DNA of 60,000 nt. Origin: Membranipora membranacea. Taxonomy: Eukaryota; Bryozoa; Gymnolaemata; Cheilostomatida; Membraniporidae. The stretch's first letter is position 1; every line of letters begins with the position of its first letter. The notes under the pieces are model-generated. The model saw only the letters and a program-made list of their open reading frames with translations, did not search any database and was not told the origin of the DNA. Positions 26,085 to 36,914 of the stretch are shown piece after piece. The stretch is taken from contig OU612069.1 in assembly GCA_914767715.1 (NCBI GenBank), forward strand, positions 7,256,001-7,316,000. Reading direction: 5' to 3'. The translations under genes were made by a program, and so were the position numbers.

Positions 26085-28235
26085 AAAATGTTGACTAGAG
26101 ATGGAGGAATGTTTAAACTGATCAGACCTATGACATATCAATATGAGTATCTGCTGTTATTGTCAATCATTCCTCTATTATCCTCTCAATGAGTGTGACA
26201 CAAGAAGTACATCTACAGTTAGTATGAGGATCCAATGATCGGTTTTTTAATTTTAAGTTTGTGGCATGAACCAGCCATTGCATGCATGTTCATCTAGGTC
26301 TATTTAGGTCTTTTCCGATAAGGTCCAATAATACAGGTGGTATACTATGTAATTTTTTGTTGCCCCTCTGTGTCTGTAAAAAATGTAACCAGCTCCTGGT
26401 ATAGAGGCACCACACAACAGACACCTGTTTCTCAGATGGCTTGCTAAATTGATCAGTCCCAAAACATTTTGCCGCCAAGTGATTATATTTAGCGTCAGTC
26501 AGAAGAAGTCGATGGAGCTGAAAAAATTGGCCTGACCATTTTGTCTATCCGTCCAGCAATAACCTGTTCATCCATTAAAACAAATTGACCGTCAGTCCAT
26601 ACCCGTCCAGTACAGATTGTCCCGCCAATAGTGTCAAACAGATGGGCACAGGACGCATGGACACAGGTAGATAGTTTGGAATTCCATCAGCTGCAGTGAG
26701 TGAGTGATCAAATACAATATTCAGTACCTGCTGAAGGTTTCAATACAGCTCAATTTTCCATTGTAAAATGCACTGTCAGATACGAGGCTACACTTTCTCG
26801 ATTATATGAGCTACAGAGTTTATTTCTCAAAAGTATATACCGTAAAAAAAGGAAATTAAATTGTTACCACCTGATTAGGTTTGTTGATTGTTGGACATGT
26901 TGGCAGGCAGGCCCATAATCTATGTAACAGAAAATAATTGCATTTAATATATAACAGTGAGCTCAAAAAAACAATGAATATCACTATAAATAAAAATAAT
27001 AATGATTTTGGGCAGCACATATCAAGTTCACACGACTTTCTATATCACAAGTCTACACCCACATATTGCTGAAATAGGAGTTGTGTCCTCACAATTGCCA
27101 AAAATCTAATCATGCTGTTAAGGATGGAATTATTATGATTGCCATGCAGGCTTAAATAAGGGAAAGACACATTCACCAACCGAAAGCCGTACATTACTCT
27201 AATAATCATAGCACAATAATATTGTTTTCAATATCAATTCAGGAAAATATTTGTGTTGACCTACACTCCACATCACCCACTTGAAAATGCTTGTAGATCC
27301 ATAATTTCGTAATTAAAATAATAACACATTTCTTTGGCAAGAAATATTTTTTGATTGAAAATATTAATAGGCCTAGACAGCGATATACCCTAGGTATGAC
27401 TTGGCCAGCAGTCATCAAATCAATAGAGTTTCAGGATGATATTCACAGCCTCTGGCCGCTGTTTATTGGTGCAAGAAAAGTTGGTGCTGCTCTGTATGGC
27501 AATGTAGGCTAACTTGATTTTGCTTGATCTGCCAAACCAATTACGTCCGGTGAATATTATGATAATCTGAGATTTCCAATACCATCTAGTTTTATTAAGT
27601 TCAAAAGTACAATGCTAAGGGTGAATTATCCCGTAGTAATAATTAAAATGTAGCCGATTCCTATGAAATACGAAAACTTGTACCCTAAAATAGAGTTATT
27701 CGACATCCTTTTCTGCAAAGAAGTCAACTTAGAATTTCCTCAGTTCAATGATCTATCGATAACTAATTTTTAAGACAATACGAAAGTTTTTATTTTCATT
27801 ATCTTAATATTTCGCGAGGCTCAATAAAGCATCTTTTAATTAGGATTAATTGAAAAATACCTCTGGAGGTAGATAATGAGCACAATTTTGTAAGACATGG
27901 GGGATAAATTTCTGAGGAAGTTTTTCGTCAAGATCCATCTCATCATACAATCAACCTTATATCCACAATATAGCACTCTATTCAGCTGCCTGTATATCAA
28001 TTATTAATTGATCTAAGAAACACCGCCGCATTTTCTGATGTTACAACTGTCAATCTCTAGCTGTCTCTGTACAAGGGAAACTCACAGATTAGTATGATCA
28101 ATAATTTTTGAGAGCCTTCGCTTATTTTCAGTAATCATTCAGCTAATACAGAAAGCTTCTGTATACACAGTCATATTTTCTTATATTATTCAGTGCCAAG
28201 CATGTACCGCATACAATATTTGGTTGAGATCAAAT
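26085..28235 (+). repeat. Composite repeat unit, copy
   Basis: Runs from the ggaggaatgtttaaactgatc landmark (about 26103) through ctatttaggtct (26299), gtccagtacagattgtccc (26608), gttggcaggcaggc (26900), ccaaccgaaagcc (27177) and gtagccgattcctatga (27650). No gene is seen. Confidence 0.65.
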
Positions 28236-28239
28236 AAAT

Positions 28240-29050
28240 TCCTGTGACAGTAATTATTTTGTCTTTCTGTTTTTGTAAATATTTTTGAGAGAGAAACTGC
28301 GTTAGTTCATAAAATTCAGAAAGTGTAGCGGCACATCTGGCAGTTCAATGATTCAATGAAATATCAAGCTGTGTTGATACCTTTAGTCAATGTTGATTTT
28401 TGTTTTTGAGCACTCACCACCAGGTAAGTGGCTGACAGGATACCCGACCGTCAGCCTGTGTCCATGCGGACACATTAGGGGGGACAACCTGTACTGGACC
28501 GGTATAGACGGAAGGGCAACTTGTTTTAATGGACAGACAAATTTTGCTGAACAGCTTGATCCGAAGTCTTTACCGACTGGCCCCTAGTGAAATTCCATTG
28601 TTGCTAGCATGGTGCCTAGTTGACATTATCCTGAAAACAGCTTAAATTAAGACATTGTATGTGCCAGTTAACAGTCTTCATCCACAAGAAGAGATGCTAG
28701 AGCCCGTGTAAAATTTACACAAATTTGGAGCAGTCCAGTGCTCTAAATAGCAAGATTGCTCTTGTATGATGACTGTAATGACAAAATATTTTAAAACACC
28801 ACCTGTATTACTGACCCTTATTTGAGCAGACCTAACTAGACTTAGATGAGCATGCATGCAATGACTGGTTCATGTTCTAGCTTGAATTCAAAAAACCAAT
28901 CATAGCAAGCAAGCATTTTCACATTTACTACACGGCACTTAGACGTACTTCTTGTGTTACACTTGTTTAGACAAAGAGGGGAATAAGTGACAATAACAGC
29001 AGGTATTCCCATTATTATGTCATAAAACTGATCAGTGTAAACAGCCCTCA
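28240..29050 (-). repeat. Inverted copy of the 13600-14400 segment
   Basis: The plus strand here is the reverse complement of 14400-13600: compare ggaccggtatagacggaagg (28498) with its complement at about 14110-14130, and ctagagcccgtgtaaaattt (28698) with its complement at about 13880-13900. The stretch from 28660 is nearest to 22400-22810 in inverse. Open frames in this segment follow from the repeat and are not genes. Confidence 0.8.
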
Positions 29051-29269
29051 ATCTGCTGCCGTCCGTTAATAAAATCGTTGTAGTTGTGTTTTGACCACCG
29101 GCATCTATGGCCTGATTAATTAGGCAAGTCATCAAAATCAATTAAAGTTAGTTTTTACTTTTTTATTGATATCTTGATATCTTATTCATTCATAGATAGT
29201 TAATCAGACATGATTGAAGTTTTCCCCATTTTTGACTTAGCGCAAAGCAAGGGCCAATCGCAGATGAAT

Positions 29270-29830
29270 ACAGCAAACAGCATTAGGCACCCAAAAATAA
29301 AGCCACCGGCCAGCCACAACAGACTATATTTTTCATTTTGATGATTCAGAGTGTTGTTGATATGCTGAAAAAGATATGCAAAATAATTTCCAGAGTGGTG
29401 GCAACTGATTGCCATTTTCAATTTAATTATTTTATGCCATAGAATTATCAGTATTATTGGCATTTGGGACAACCAACCTATGGATATCTTCTAATTTTGT
29501 AATATATAATCTTGCAACCTGCGACAAGTAATATGACTCAACGGGGATAAAACCTTGTTTAAAACAATGCTCACATAATCACCTATATATATCCCATATT
29601 CATTCTGGTAGTGTTAATAAGTCAAGGGAATATGGTCCATAACCAGGGTAGCAAGAATTTCTTTTAAAAGAATAAATAATGAAAATGTGTTGGAACTACT
29701 AGGAAGACATAAAAATACAGAGATTACAAAAATTACAAAAATTGTTAGAAGAAGAAGAATAAAATACAAGTATTATGTAGTAGAAAAGTTTACTAATTCT
29801 ACACAAAAAAGGTGCCTTATGACTTCTAAC
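29270..29830 (+). repeat. About 550-bp direct repeat, copy 2 (partner 23190-23800)
   Basis: See the partner copy. It lies directly upstream of the second LRR-exon repeat. Confidence 0.7.
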
Positions 29831-30178
29831 TCTATCGACTCTCAGGACTCATCTAGATATATTAATTAGAGCAATAACGTTATATTCAATCTTTGGTTTT
29901 ATTTACCCTGTGTACACGACTGTAGCTAAGGTTTTATTCAAAAACTTACATTTTCTCTCAAAGTTTGCTATGAATTGGATAGGTTTCATTTAATTTCTTT
30001 GACCTGGGGTTTAAAATTCATACATTTATCTATATCTGATAGTTACAACTTACATGTGTAATTGATCAATCTGAAACTTTCTCCTATAAATAGAATGCGT
30101 TGCTCAATTGTGTTTGCTCCATCAAGTGACAAGCAGTATTGCATGGTATTTTAACATTCTGTTATTTATCCACCACAG

Positions 30179-30319
30179 CATCTGCAAACTGCCAGGACTG
30201 GAATTGTTAAATGTTTGTTTCAATAAACGCCTACAGACATTACCTACAGGATTGGGGGAAATTCCATCATTGAAGATTATAGATGTGGCTAGCTGTGGAT
30301 TAACTGGCCTTCCAGAGAG
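30179..30319 (+). CDS. Leucine-rich-repeat exon (141 nt, phase 2-2), copy 2
   Basis: Same acceptor (ttatttatccaccacag) and donor (GAG|GTGAGT) as copy 1, the same 141-nt length and the same phase. The peptide carries two LRR units: LPGLELLNVCFNKRLQTLP, then LKIIDVASCGLTGLP. The differences from copy 1 cluster in the variable residues between the fixed leucines (VNGNEG versus VCFNKR, KASDCG versus DVASCG), and neither copy has a stop or shift. That suggests both are or were used as coding exons. The downstream phase fits the Roc-COR exon at 41934. Whether it belongs to that gene or to a separate copy cannot be settled here. Confidence 0.72.
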
Positions 30320-30439
30320 GTGAGTCAGATGCTTGCAACAGTAGTATATCAGATTTCTTGTACAATTAGTTCGTTCCCTCTGAGTATGGTGATTTCTCTT
30401 AAAGTTTGCTATGACTTGGTTAGGTTTTGTGTAATCTTA

Positions 30440-30700
30440 TTTAATTTGGGATTTAAATCTCATATAAAATTACTTCTAAATATTTAAATTTTTCAGAATG
30501 TTTGAGGACAACATGCCCTGAAAAATTATTTAGAGAAAATCAACTCAAAATCAAAATAGGAGACTGTCATAAAATCTGTCTTTGGTGCATTCAGTATCAG
30601 TGCATCACAATTATACCAGTCAGAAGCTAAAGCTAGTGAATATTCCACATTTTTTGTGGATGGAGTGAAATGTCACTATGGATTGATAAATTGAATCGCA
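30440..30700 (-). pseudogene. LINE reverse transcriptase relic after LRR exon copy 2
   Basis: Minus-strand match to the relic at 12600-12900 (the complement of ccagtcagaagctaaagctag and neighbours). It was duplicated with the LRR exon. It is a non-functional fragment. Confidence 0.65.
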
Positions 30701-31639
30701 TAACACGCATCACTAGAAAACAAGTTTAATTACGCATTTATATTTACATGTTAAGTCTATATTTTTAGTCAGCAATTATAGATTGAGTTTCGCATCCGAA
30801 TCACGTAACTTGCATCACTAGAAATACCTTTGAATATCTGAAATAAACATGTGAGTCAGATGCTTGCAACAATAGTACCTTTGAGTAAGCGAGATGCGCT
30901 TCCCTTAGCAACGCAAAAAGAGGTCAGGACAACATTGGTCTGACCCCATTACACCAACTTTCCTTTGAGGAAAACTAAATGCAAATAATTTAGTTAGTGC
31001 ATCATCGATTCAATTAGGCGCAAGGAAAATGCAATTATATTACAATTCGATATTAACAATTCAACAATATTAGCAATATTCATCGTGCACAAAATTCAAA
31101 ATTGATCATCTTTTAAGTTCCATTGATCGACTCTGAATTTGAGCTCTCATGTAAAGAGAATAGGCATAACTGGACATTTTATAATTAACATTGCCTTCTC
31201 TTTTTGTCAGTTTTATGCATCTAGTATTCAAATATCTCAACAATATCACAACTTTCTCTCCTTATACAGGATTACTAGACAGGCTGCAGTATATTGTTCT
31301 TGAATGAGTATGTCAAGAGAAAATAAGTGATTGACCAACTCAAAGACTTGTTTCTAAAATTCTGCTTCAATATATTGTGATTCGGTTCGATTGACGTTGC
31401 ATTGGCAATATATGAAACCTAAATCAATTATTGCAAAAAGAAGTGAGCTACACAAAATGTTGACAAGAGATGGAGGAATGTTTAAACTGATCAGTCCTAT
31501 GACATATCAATGGGAGTATCTGCCGTCATTGTCAATCATTCCTCTATTATTCTGTAAATAAGTGCGACACAAGAAGTACATCTAAGTGCCATATAGTTAA
31601 TTTGAGGATGCAATGGTCGGTTTTTTAATATTAAATTTG

Positions 31640-32600
31640 TGGCATGAACCAGCCATTTTCTTTCGGTTTTTTTTTGTTTGTTCTCTGTTTATTGTCTAAG
31701 TAATTAAAATTTAGTAGGTAAGACTGAAAATGAAAAACGGTAAAAAAAAGGAAGTGCCAGATAGTCCGAGACTAGAGTTTGGGTAATCCTGTTCCAGAAG
31801 TCCATCCTCCATGCTGCCGACGCTGGCCACCGAAGATCCAGGCCCAGGCCCAGGCCCAGGTGATTTCTCTCGTCTGGAGTTGTTTTCTTGCATTATATAA
31901 CTATTGTCTAGATACAGCCAATTTGGGAAAATGAGTTCTATAAAAGCTAGGTTGCTGAAATTTTGTGAGCTGTATGATGATGTTATGAGACACTTCTGAG
32001 AGAAATTTCAGCACTCTAGGTCAATTATTTGTCATGTAATTCAGTAAGACAAGGGGCAACAACTCTGATCACGATTTTTTATTTTCCACTTTTTTATCAG
32101 TTCTCATGGTCTTACACTTATAATAAAATGGAAGCAAACAGATGTAATAATGGATCAAGTGGAAAAAACTTCAGCTTTGCTTGTCATTGAAGAATTATTC
32201 TCATGAGTGTCAAACACAGTTTCGGAAGCATGAGGGGGGTACACAAAACCAGAAATAGAGAGAAAATAACAACAAATACAAAAATGTGATTCACTCAGGC
32301 CATTCTACACAAAATTATGATCTAGAAGAACATGTCAAGTCACTCCATCATCTTCTTTCTCCCTCCTGGTAGCGCTCGTCATCATCTAAAATCAGCAAAA
32401 ACACCGAACTGAGAAAAACGCGTCTAAAAAACGCCAAAACTATTTGCAATCGTCAAATTCAAGTATTTCAAGTGTATAGAGACATAAATAAGTTTTTCCT
32501 AGATCATGCTGAATCAATAAAATCTGTTTTGGACTACTTTTGACTGTCTAACTCATTCCCATACCATGTTATTGACTTGTATGTTACCCAGCTCATAGTA
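31640..32600. other. Spacer with a CCAGGC hexanucleotide run
   Basis: At 31838-31860 there are nearly four units of ccaggc. Read on the minus strand, the run encodes a Pro-Gly repeat inside a 60-codon open frame (31711-31893) that also contains SVASVGSMEDGLLEQDYPN. That could be an exon or a transposon ORF1 remnant. I found no matching splice pair and no domain. The rest shows nothing recognisable. Confidence 0.4.
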
Positions 32601-32603
32601 AGA

Positions 32604-34331
32604 CTAACTATCTACAAAGCAGATTTTATCTTTGTTTATGCAAACATAAGATTTATGCTTATGGCCATGTATTCTCACCTTATGCACCAAATCTGCAGCA
32701 GCATATGTCACTCCCTCCTTCTGTACTTGTCGCTGTCGTTCACTGACCTGGCGATGACGTCTATCTTTCTGCTGGCCGCTGGTGACAGCCTCACGTTTTA
32801 GTCGCTTCAAATCCTTCCTCTCAGCATGTTCTTCAACCTTCTCATCAGCCAAGAGACCAAAGCGATCAAGGATTCTACGCACCCCTCCTTCACCAGCGTC
32901 GAAAGTCATGACTCCAACAATAGCTGCCATCTGTACTGACGGTCTTCTAGCCCACTGTGTTTTAGGATATTTGCGCCATGTGTTACCGTTCAGGCTCTCA
33001 TTGGCGTTTTGAGTTCCACAGCGTGAGCAACTATCAAGCAACTCTAACATTTCTTTCGGAAGATCAGGTTTTGATTTCTTCATTTTTGGATTTTTAAATC
33101 AGCACCAACCATCAGTGGGACAGTAACGATGGTCTGGTTCATCATCAGTTGATGTAACGTGATATGGTGCGGCCATGATAGCATTCTTCATCGCATCTAT
33201 ATCACCTGCATTGTTGGGAATGGCGTCTCTACCACCCAAAGACTCAGTACTCTTTTTCTTCAGGGACTCCAGGCCGTGTATGAGTCTCTTGGCTACACGG
33301 TTTATGCACTCCTCCTTCTTGATAGCGATGTCATAAGGATCGGACTTTAGCAGTGCACTATATCCTTTACTATCCCCATCGCTCAACATAGTGATGTAGC
33401 GGAGCGGTCCGTTCTTAGAATGTTCCAGATGATTTCTGCAGCAGCTACCTCAATCGCATTACTAGAACTATTCTGGTTGCGATCACATACAGCATCATGC
33501 GTTGCCATAAATTGTTGAATACTTCTCAGGCTTCTGGAGTCTTCTTTCGCCTTCTCCCGCTTGCATATCAGGCAGAAATTGGACATGACTTCAAAGTCTA
33601 CAACCAACCCGGTTAGAATGTCCACGGCTAAAAACAATACCTGTACGGGAGGTATGGCCACGTTTGTGCCATGTGCCATCAAAGCTGACAGCAATGTCTA
33701 CAACTTCAGCATCAGCTGGTGCATGTCCGTCTTCTATGTAGTTAGCTTTTACAAGTTCAGAGGGTTGGTGTGGTGCATCACTGGTAGTTGGTGTCTCTGA
33801 TGATACTGCTGGAATAGTATATGTGCTTGTAGACGGTTGTTCAGCGACGCTCTCAGTCGATACGCTGCCGCTTGCATCTACTGGTGGAGTAGGAGTCTAA
33901 AACAAGTGAAGAACAACATTGAACCATTGTAAAGTATGTACACTACTATCCATGACTACTGCTAGCAGTAGTTCTGGATAGAAGTTGTACTAAATGTACT
34001 CAACACGTTGTTGGAGTAGAGCATCAACAGAACAATTTTCTTCTTGCAGTGGAAACTATTGGTGCGTGCAACTGCCATGAGATGTTCCAGTTTGATATTT
34101 TTCAACTGGAGATGGCATTGGCTAGTGACATCACATCACATCACATAGCGACATGTAAGCTACTCCTAGATTGCAGTTCTGGCCAGTTGGCTGATTTTCC
34201 GGTACCACTCACTCAACCTGCTGAAACTTACTTACGTGTTCATCCTGTGAATCCTTTTTGGGTTTACCATAGAATACTTTCTTTCTTTTCTTCTTCCCAT
34301 ACATGACTGAGTGAGATGCTTGCCTAGGCAT
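32604..34331 (-). pseudogene. Mutator-like transposase-domain gene, two exons, broken
   Basis: Exon 1 is 34331-34236: ATG, a lysine-rich start (MPRQASHSVMYGKKKRKK) and a perfect donor GTAAGTAAG, phase 0. Exon 2 begins at 33896 after a pyrimidine-rich acceptor. It carries DIAVSFDGTWHKRGH (about 33715-33660), AVDILTGLVVDFEVMSNFC (about 33630-33575), SSNAIEVAAAEIIWN (about 33465-33420), MLSDGDSKGYSALLK (33389-33345) and TQNANESLNGNTW (about 33015-32975). This series fits the Mutator-like transposase domain protein family widespread in cnidarian and sponge genomes, assigned from memory of its motifs. At least two frameshifts (near 33640 in a T run, and near 33400) and an in-frame TGA (about 33094) break it, and the middle between WC and the LPKEM part looks deleted. 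It lies on the strand opposite to the LRR and Roco exons. Confidence 0.75.
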
Positions 34332-34419
34332 GTTGAATTTGTAGATTAAAAGATGAGGTTTTTATCTGCTAGCTGTGACTGAATATGACAAATAATTCCA
34401 ATGATTCAGCTGAGCAAGG

Positions 34420-34500
34420 TGTGTTCTAATTGGTCCATTATTCTCTAACAGGCTAGCCCATTGGCCATGATAATCTTTGAACTGTAATTGGCTCATAGGC
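34420..34500 (-). promoter_or_regulatory. Cluster of three CCAAT-type boxes upstream of the Mutator-like gene
   Basis: Read on the minus strand, CCAAT occurs in three places (complement of attgg near 34429, 34460 and 34487), spaced about 30 bases, 100-160 bases upstream of the transposase ATG at 34331. The position suits a proximal promoter. This is inference from sequence only. Confidence 0.3.
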
Positions 34501-34861
34501 AAATATATCCATACCCAGGACAAATCAAATAACTCACTTTTCGTAGGTGTGACATAGTAACAGTTCATGGCATTAACCAGCTGAGAATTTGAGGATTCCA
34601 TAGATATGTAGTTTGATAAGGTTTTCCCTCACAGTGGTTGAGAATGGGCAGGGTGAAATTGATTACCAACTTTGACAAAATGGCATGAATCACAAGATTT
34701 TTGTGAAACAGACTGAAGACATGGTGTCAAAATAATATGATGATTATTTTGAAACTAGTGCAGTAATCAAAAATCTGATTTCACATTAGGAAACTAGAGA
34801 CTTTTATGCCCCTAGTGCGGTAAAAATCTCATATTGGATAAACTTGCGAAAAATCCCCATT

Positions 34862-35393
34862 TCAAAGGTTGTAACTACCCTTATTCACGTAAATGTTTCT
34901 GTTCTTGGTACGATACGCTGTTTCAGTAATGCTGACTTCCATTTTGGTAGCTAGCATAGTAACGATAGCACAGGAATGTTCATGTGGTGTAACAGATATG
35001 CCAAATAATGCTAGATTGAGGTAAGACTTCTCTTTGTGCGTGCTTTCTAGGGAGTCACGCACACCATTTATATCTTCACTATTTTTTGTGACGATCGTGT
35101 ACCAGGGCATACATTTGGGATCTCAGGAAATCATCCTCCTGTTGTCGGGTTTGTTTCAATACATTTAATTCCTTCTTGAGATCCGCAATCTCCTCTACAC
35201 AGAATGTCAGCGCCTGTTCATACTCTGTCTGTTTGGATTCAACAGCATCAAGTCGATAGCAGATGCTTGAGATGGTGACATTAAGTTTGTTGAACTGCTT
35301 GCCCATGTATTCTCTGTTATCATCAAATCTCTCCAGTATTTGCTGCATGTTTAAATCCGTGGTGGTGGAGTCCGAACGTAGTTTTGGTCCCAT
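34862..35393 (-). pseudogene. LINE ORF1-like protein (coiled coil plus RRM-like part), frameshifted
   Basis: From 35393 an open frame of about 104 codons starts MGPKLRSDSTTTDLNMQQIL. Most of the rest is predicted coiled coil (heptad-like ICYRLDAVESKQTEYEQ, VEEIADLKKELNVLKQ). After a frame change near 35100-35080, a second open stretch (to 34862) includes EHSCAIVTMLATKMEVSITE. That resembles the strand-helix part of the RRM-like domain in ORF1 proteins of many LINEs, where an acidic, hydrophobic ML..KLEV.IT segment follows the coiled coil. No endonuclease or RT follows, so this is an isolated ORF1 piece. It is a different type from the PHD-containing ORF1 at 39755-40135. Confidence 0.6.
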
Positions 35394-35624
35394 GACAAGC
35401 GATCGTTAGAAGATATACAGTATGAGCTGATACTATCACTGCTAGGCTTCGGCCTACACCCTGGCTCCGCTCCAGTAACAAGCAATTACCGATGATTAGG
35501 TACTGTGATTCCCTGTGTGATATGATATGAGGTTGAACAGAAGATAGGCTTGATGTATGATAAAGCTAGTACGTAGCAGAGCAAGATTTTAGACAATCTT
35601 ACCCTATGAAAGCCAAAAAAACAA

Positions 35625-36235
35625 TTGCATGCATGTTCATCTAGGTCTATTTAGGTCTTTCGCGATAAGGTCCAATAATACAGGTGGTATACTATGTAAT
35701 TTTTTGTTGCCCCTCTGTGTCTATTAAACAGCTCATGGTATAGGGGCACTACCCATCACACACCTCTTTCCCAGATGGCTTGTTATATTGATCAGTCGAA
35801 AAACACTTTGCCGCCAAGCATATTCATGTAGCACCAGTCGGAAGAGGTCGGTGGAGCTGAAAAAAAGGCCATACAGTTTTGTCTATCCGTCCAGCAAAAA
35901 ACTGTCCATCCATTAAAACCAATTGCCCATCAGCCCACACACGTACAGTACAGATTGTCCCGCAAACAGTGTCCAACAGTTGGGCACAGGACGCATGGGC
36001 ACAATGGACACAGGTGGATAGTTTGGAATCCCATCAGCTGCAGGGTGTGAGTGATTAAATACAAAAATCAGTACCTGCTGAAGGTTTCAATACAGCTCTA
36101 TTTTTCATTGTGAAATGCATTGTCAGATACGAGGCTACACTTTCTCCATTATATTAGCTAAAGGCGTTTAGTTCTCAAAAGTATATGCCGTAAAAAAAAA
36201 GGAAATTAAATATTGTAACAGTTGTTACCACCTTG
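35625..36235 (+). repeat. Composite repeat unit, partial copy
   Basis: Contains the ctatttaggtctttcgcgat (35648), ggcttgttatattgatcagt and gtacagtacagattgtcccg (35944) blocks, and ends in ttgttaccaccttga, fused directly to the tail of an LRR exon. Confidence 0.65.
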
Positions 36236-36254
36236 ACCAGCCTTCCTGAGAGGT
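36231..36254 (+). pseudogene. Tail of a third LRR exon with intact splice donor
   Basis: The sequence ttgaccagccttcctgagag followed by GTGAGTCA matches the end of the two LRR exons (LTGLPER, then GTGAGTCA), and the intron downstream keeps the similarity for about 300 bases. Everything upstream of the LTSLP codons has been replaced by a composite repeat that has the matching ttgttaccacc...ttga sequence at its edge. The exon is therefore a truncated copy without an acceptor. Confidence 0.65.
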
Positions 36255-36421
36255 GAGTCATATGCTTGCATCAGTAGTATATTAGACACTTTATATAATA
36301 AGTTTTTTACCTTTGAGTAAGCCATATGCGCTTCCCTATAATTGTGCTAAAAGAGGTCAGGACGGTCTGTCACCATTACACCACTAAGCAAAGGTCTTCG
36401 TGACTTTTTTTTGAGGAAAAC

Positions 36422-36790
36422 TTAGAATTTGGAACTGTGATTTTGAGTGCAAACAATTAAATTGGAGACGGTCATGACATCTGTATTAGATGCATTGAGT
36501 ACCAATGTATAACAGTTATAGGAGTCAGAAGATAAGGCCAATGAATGTTTAGTATTGTTAATGTACAGGGTTGTGTCATTTCCACCGGCTATCATGAGAC
36601 AGTCACCGTCAAAAAAAGCACAATTTTCTAAAGCAGTGAGATCATTGATAATAATACTATTAACCTTTATCGATTGAGACATATTTGATAAATTTTTTTT
36701 AATATGGAGGATGATGCCGATAGTGTGATACTTATGTGACAAGTATAATAGCTAATATTGAAGAGAGAATTGTATGACTTCTCACCTTGA
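36422..36790 (-). pseudogene. LINE reverse transcriptase relic after the third LRR exon copy
   Basis: An open frame of about 106 codons on the minus strand reads, in order, SIIINDLTALENC, then a degenerate catalytic box (AGGNDTTLYI where YADDTTLYI is expected), then SLALSSDSYN and LVLNASNTDVMTVSN. This is the palm-to-thumb part of a CR1/L2-type RT, and the longest of the three co-duplicated relics. The first catalytic Asp region is lost, so it is inactive. Confidence 0.7.
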
Positions 36791-36914
36791 GATATTAGAT
36801 GTAGAGGGATGATGCACACATTTGAGGTTCCCAGGTTCTGACGTAGTTCCGGTTATATGGCTGAGATATATAGGTCAGCCAATGATGTAAGGGTTTAGAT
36901 TGTTCAACTCTCAC

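Larger units (their letters stand above)
30030..31640 (+). repeat. 1.6-kb direct repeat carrying an LRR exon, copy 2
   Basis: Partner of 12215-13800, in the same orientation. It contains the exon 30179-30319, the LINE relic near 30440-30700 and the start of a composite repeat unit at 31075. Confidence 0.8.

Noticed and set aside
28390-28587. Small plus-strand gene
   Set aside because: It is the antisense of a repeat block present several times in the window; the frame is not kept in other copies.
29200-29472. Membrane protein gene on the minus strand
   Set aside because: One hydrophobic run only; the frame is broken in the duplicate at 23190-23434.
31711-31893. Pro-Gly repeat gene on the minus strand
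   Set aside because: The repeat is a hexanucleotide microsatellite; the rest is short and lacks splice partners, so I left it as a spacer note.
36422-36742. Independent 106-codon gene
   Set aside because: The motifs are those of a LINE reverse transcriptase with a degenerate catalytic box, and two homologous relics lie after the other LRR exons.
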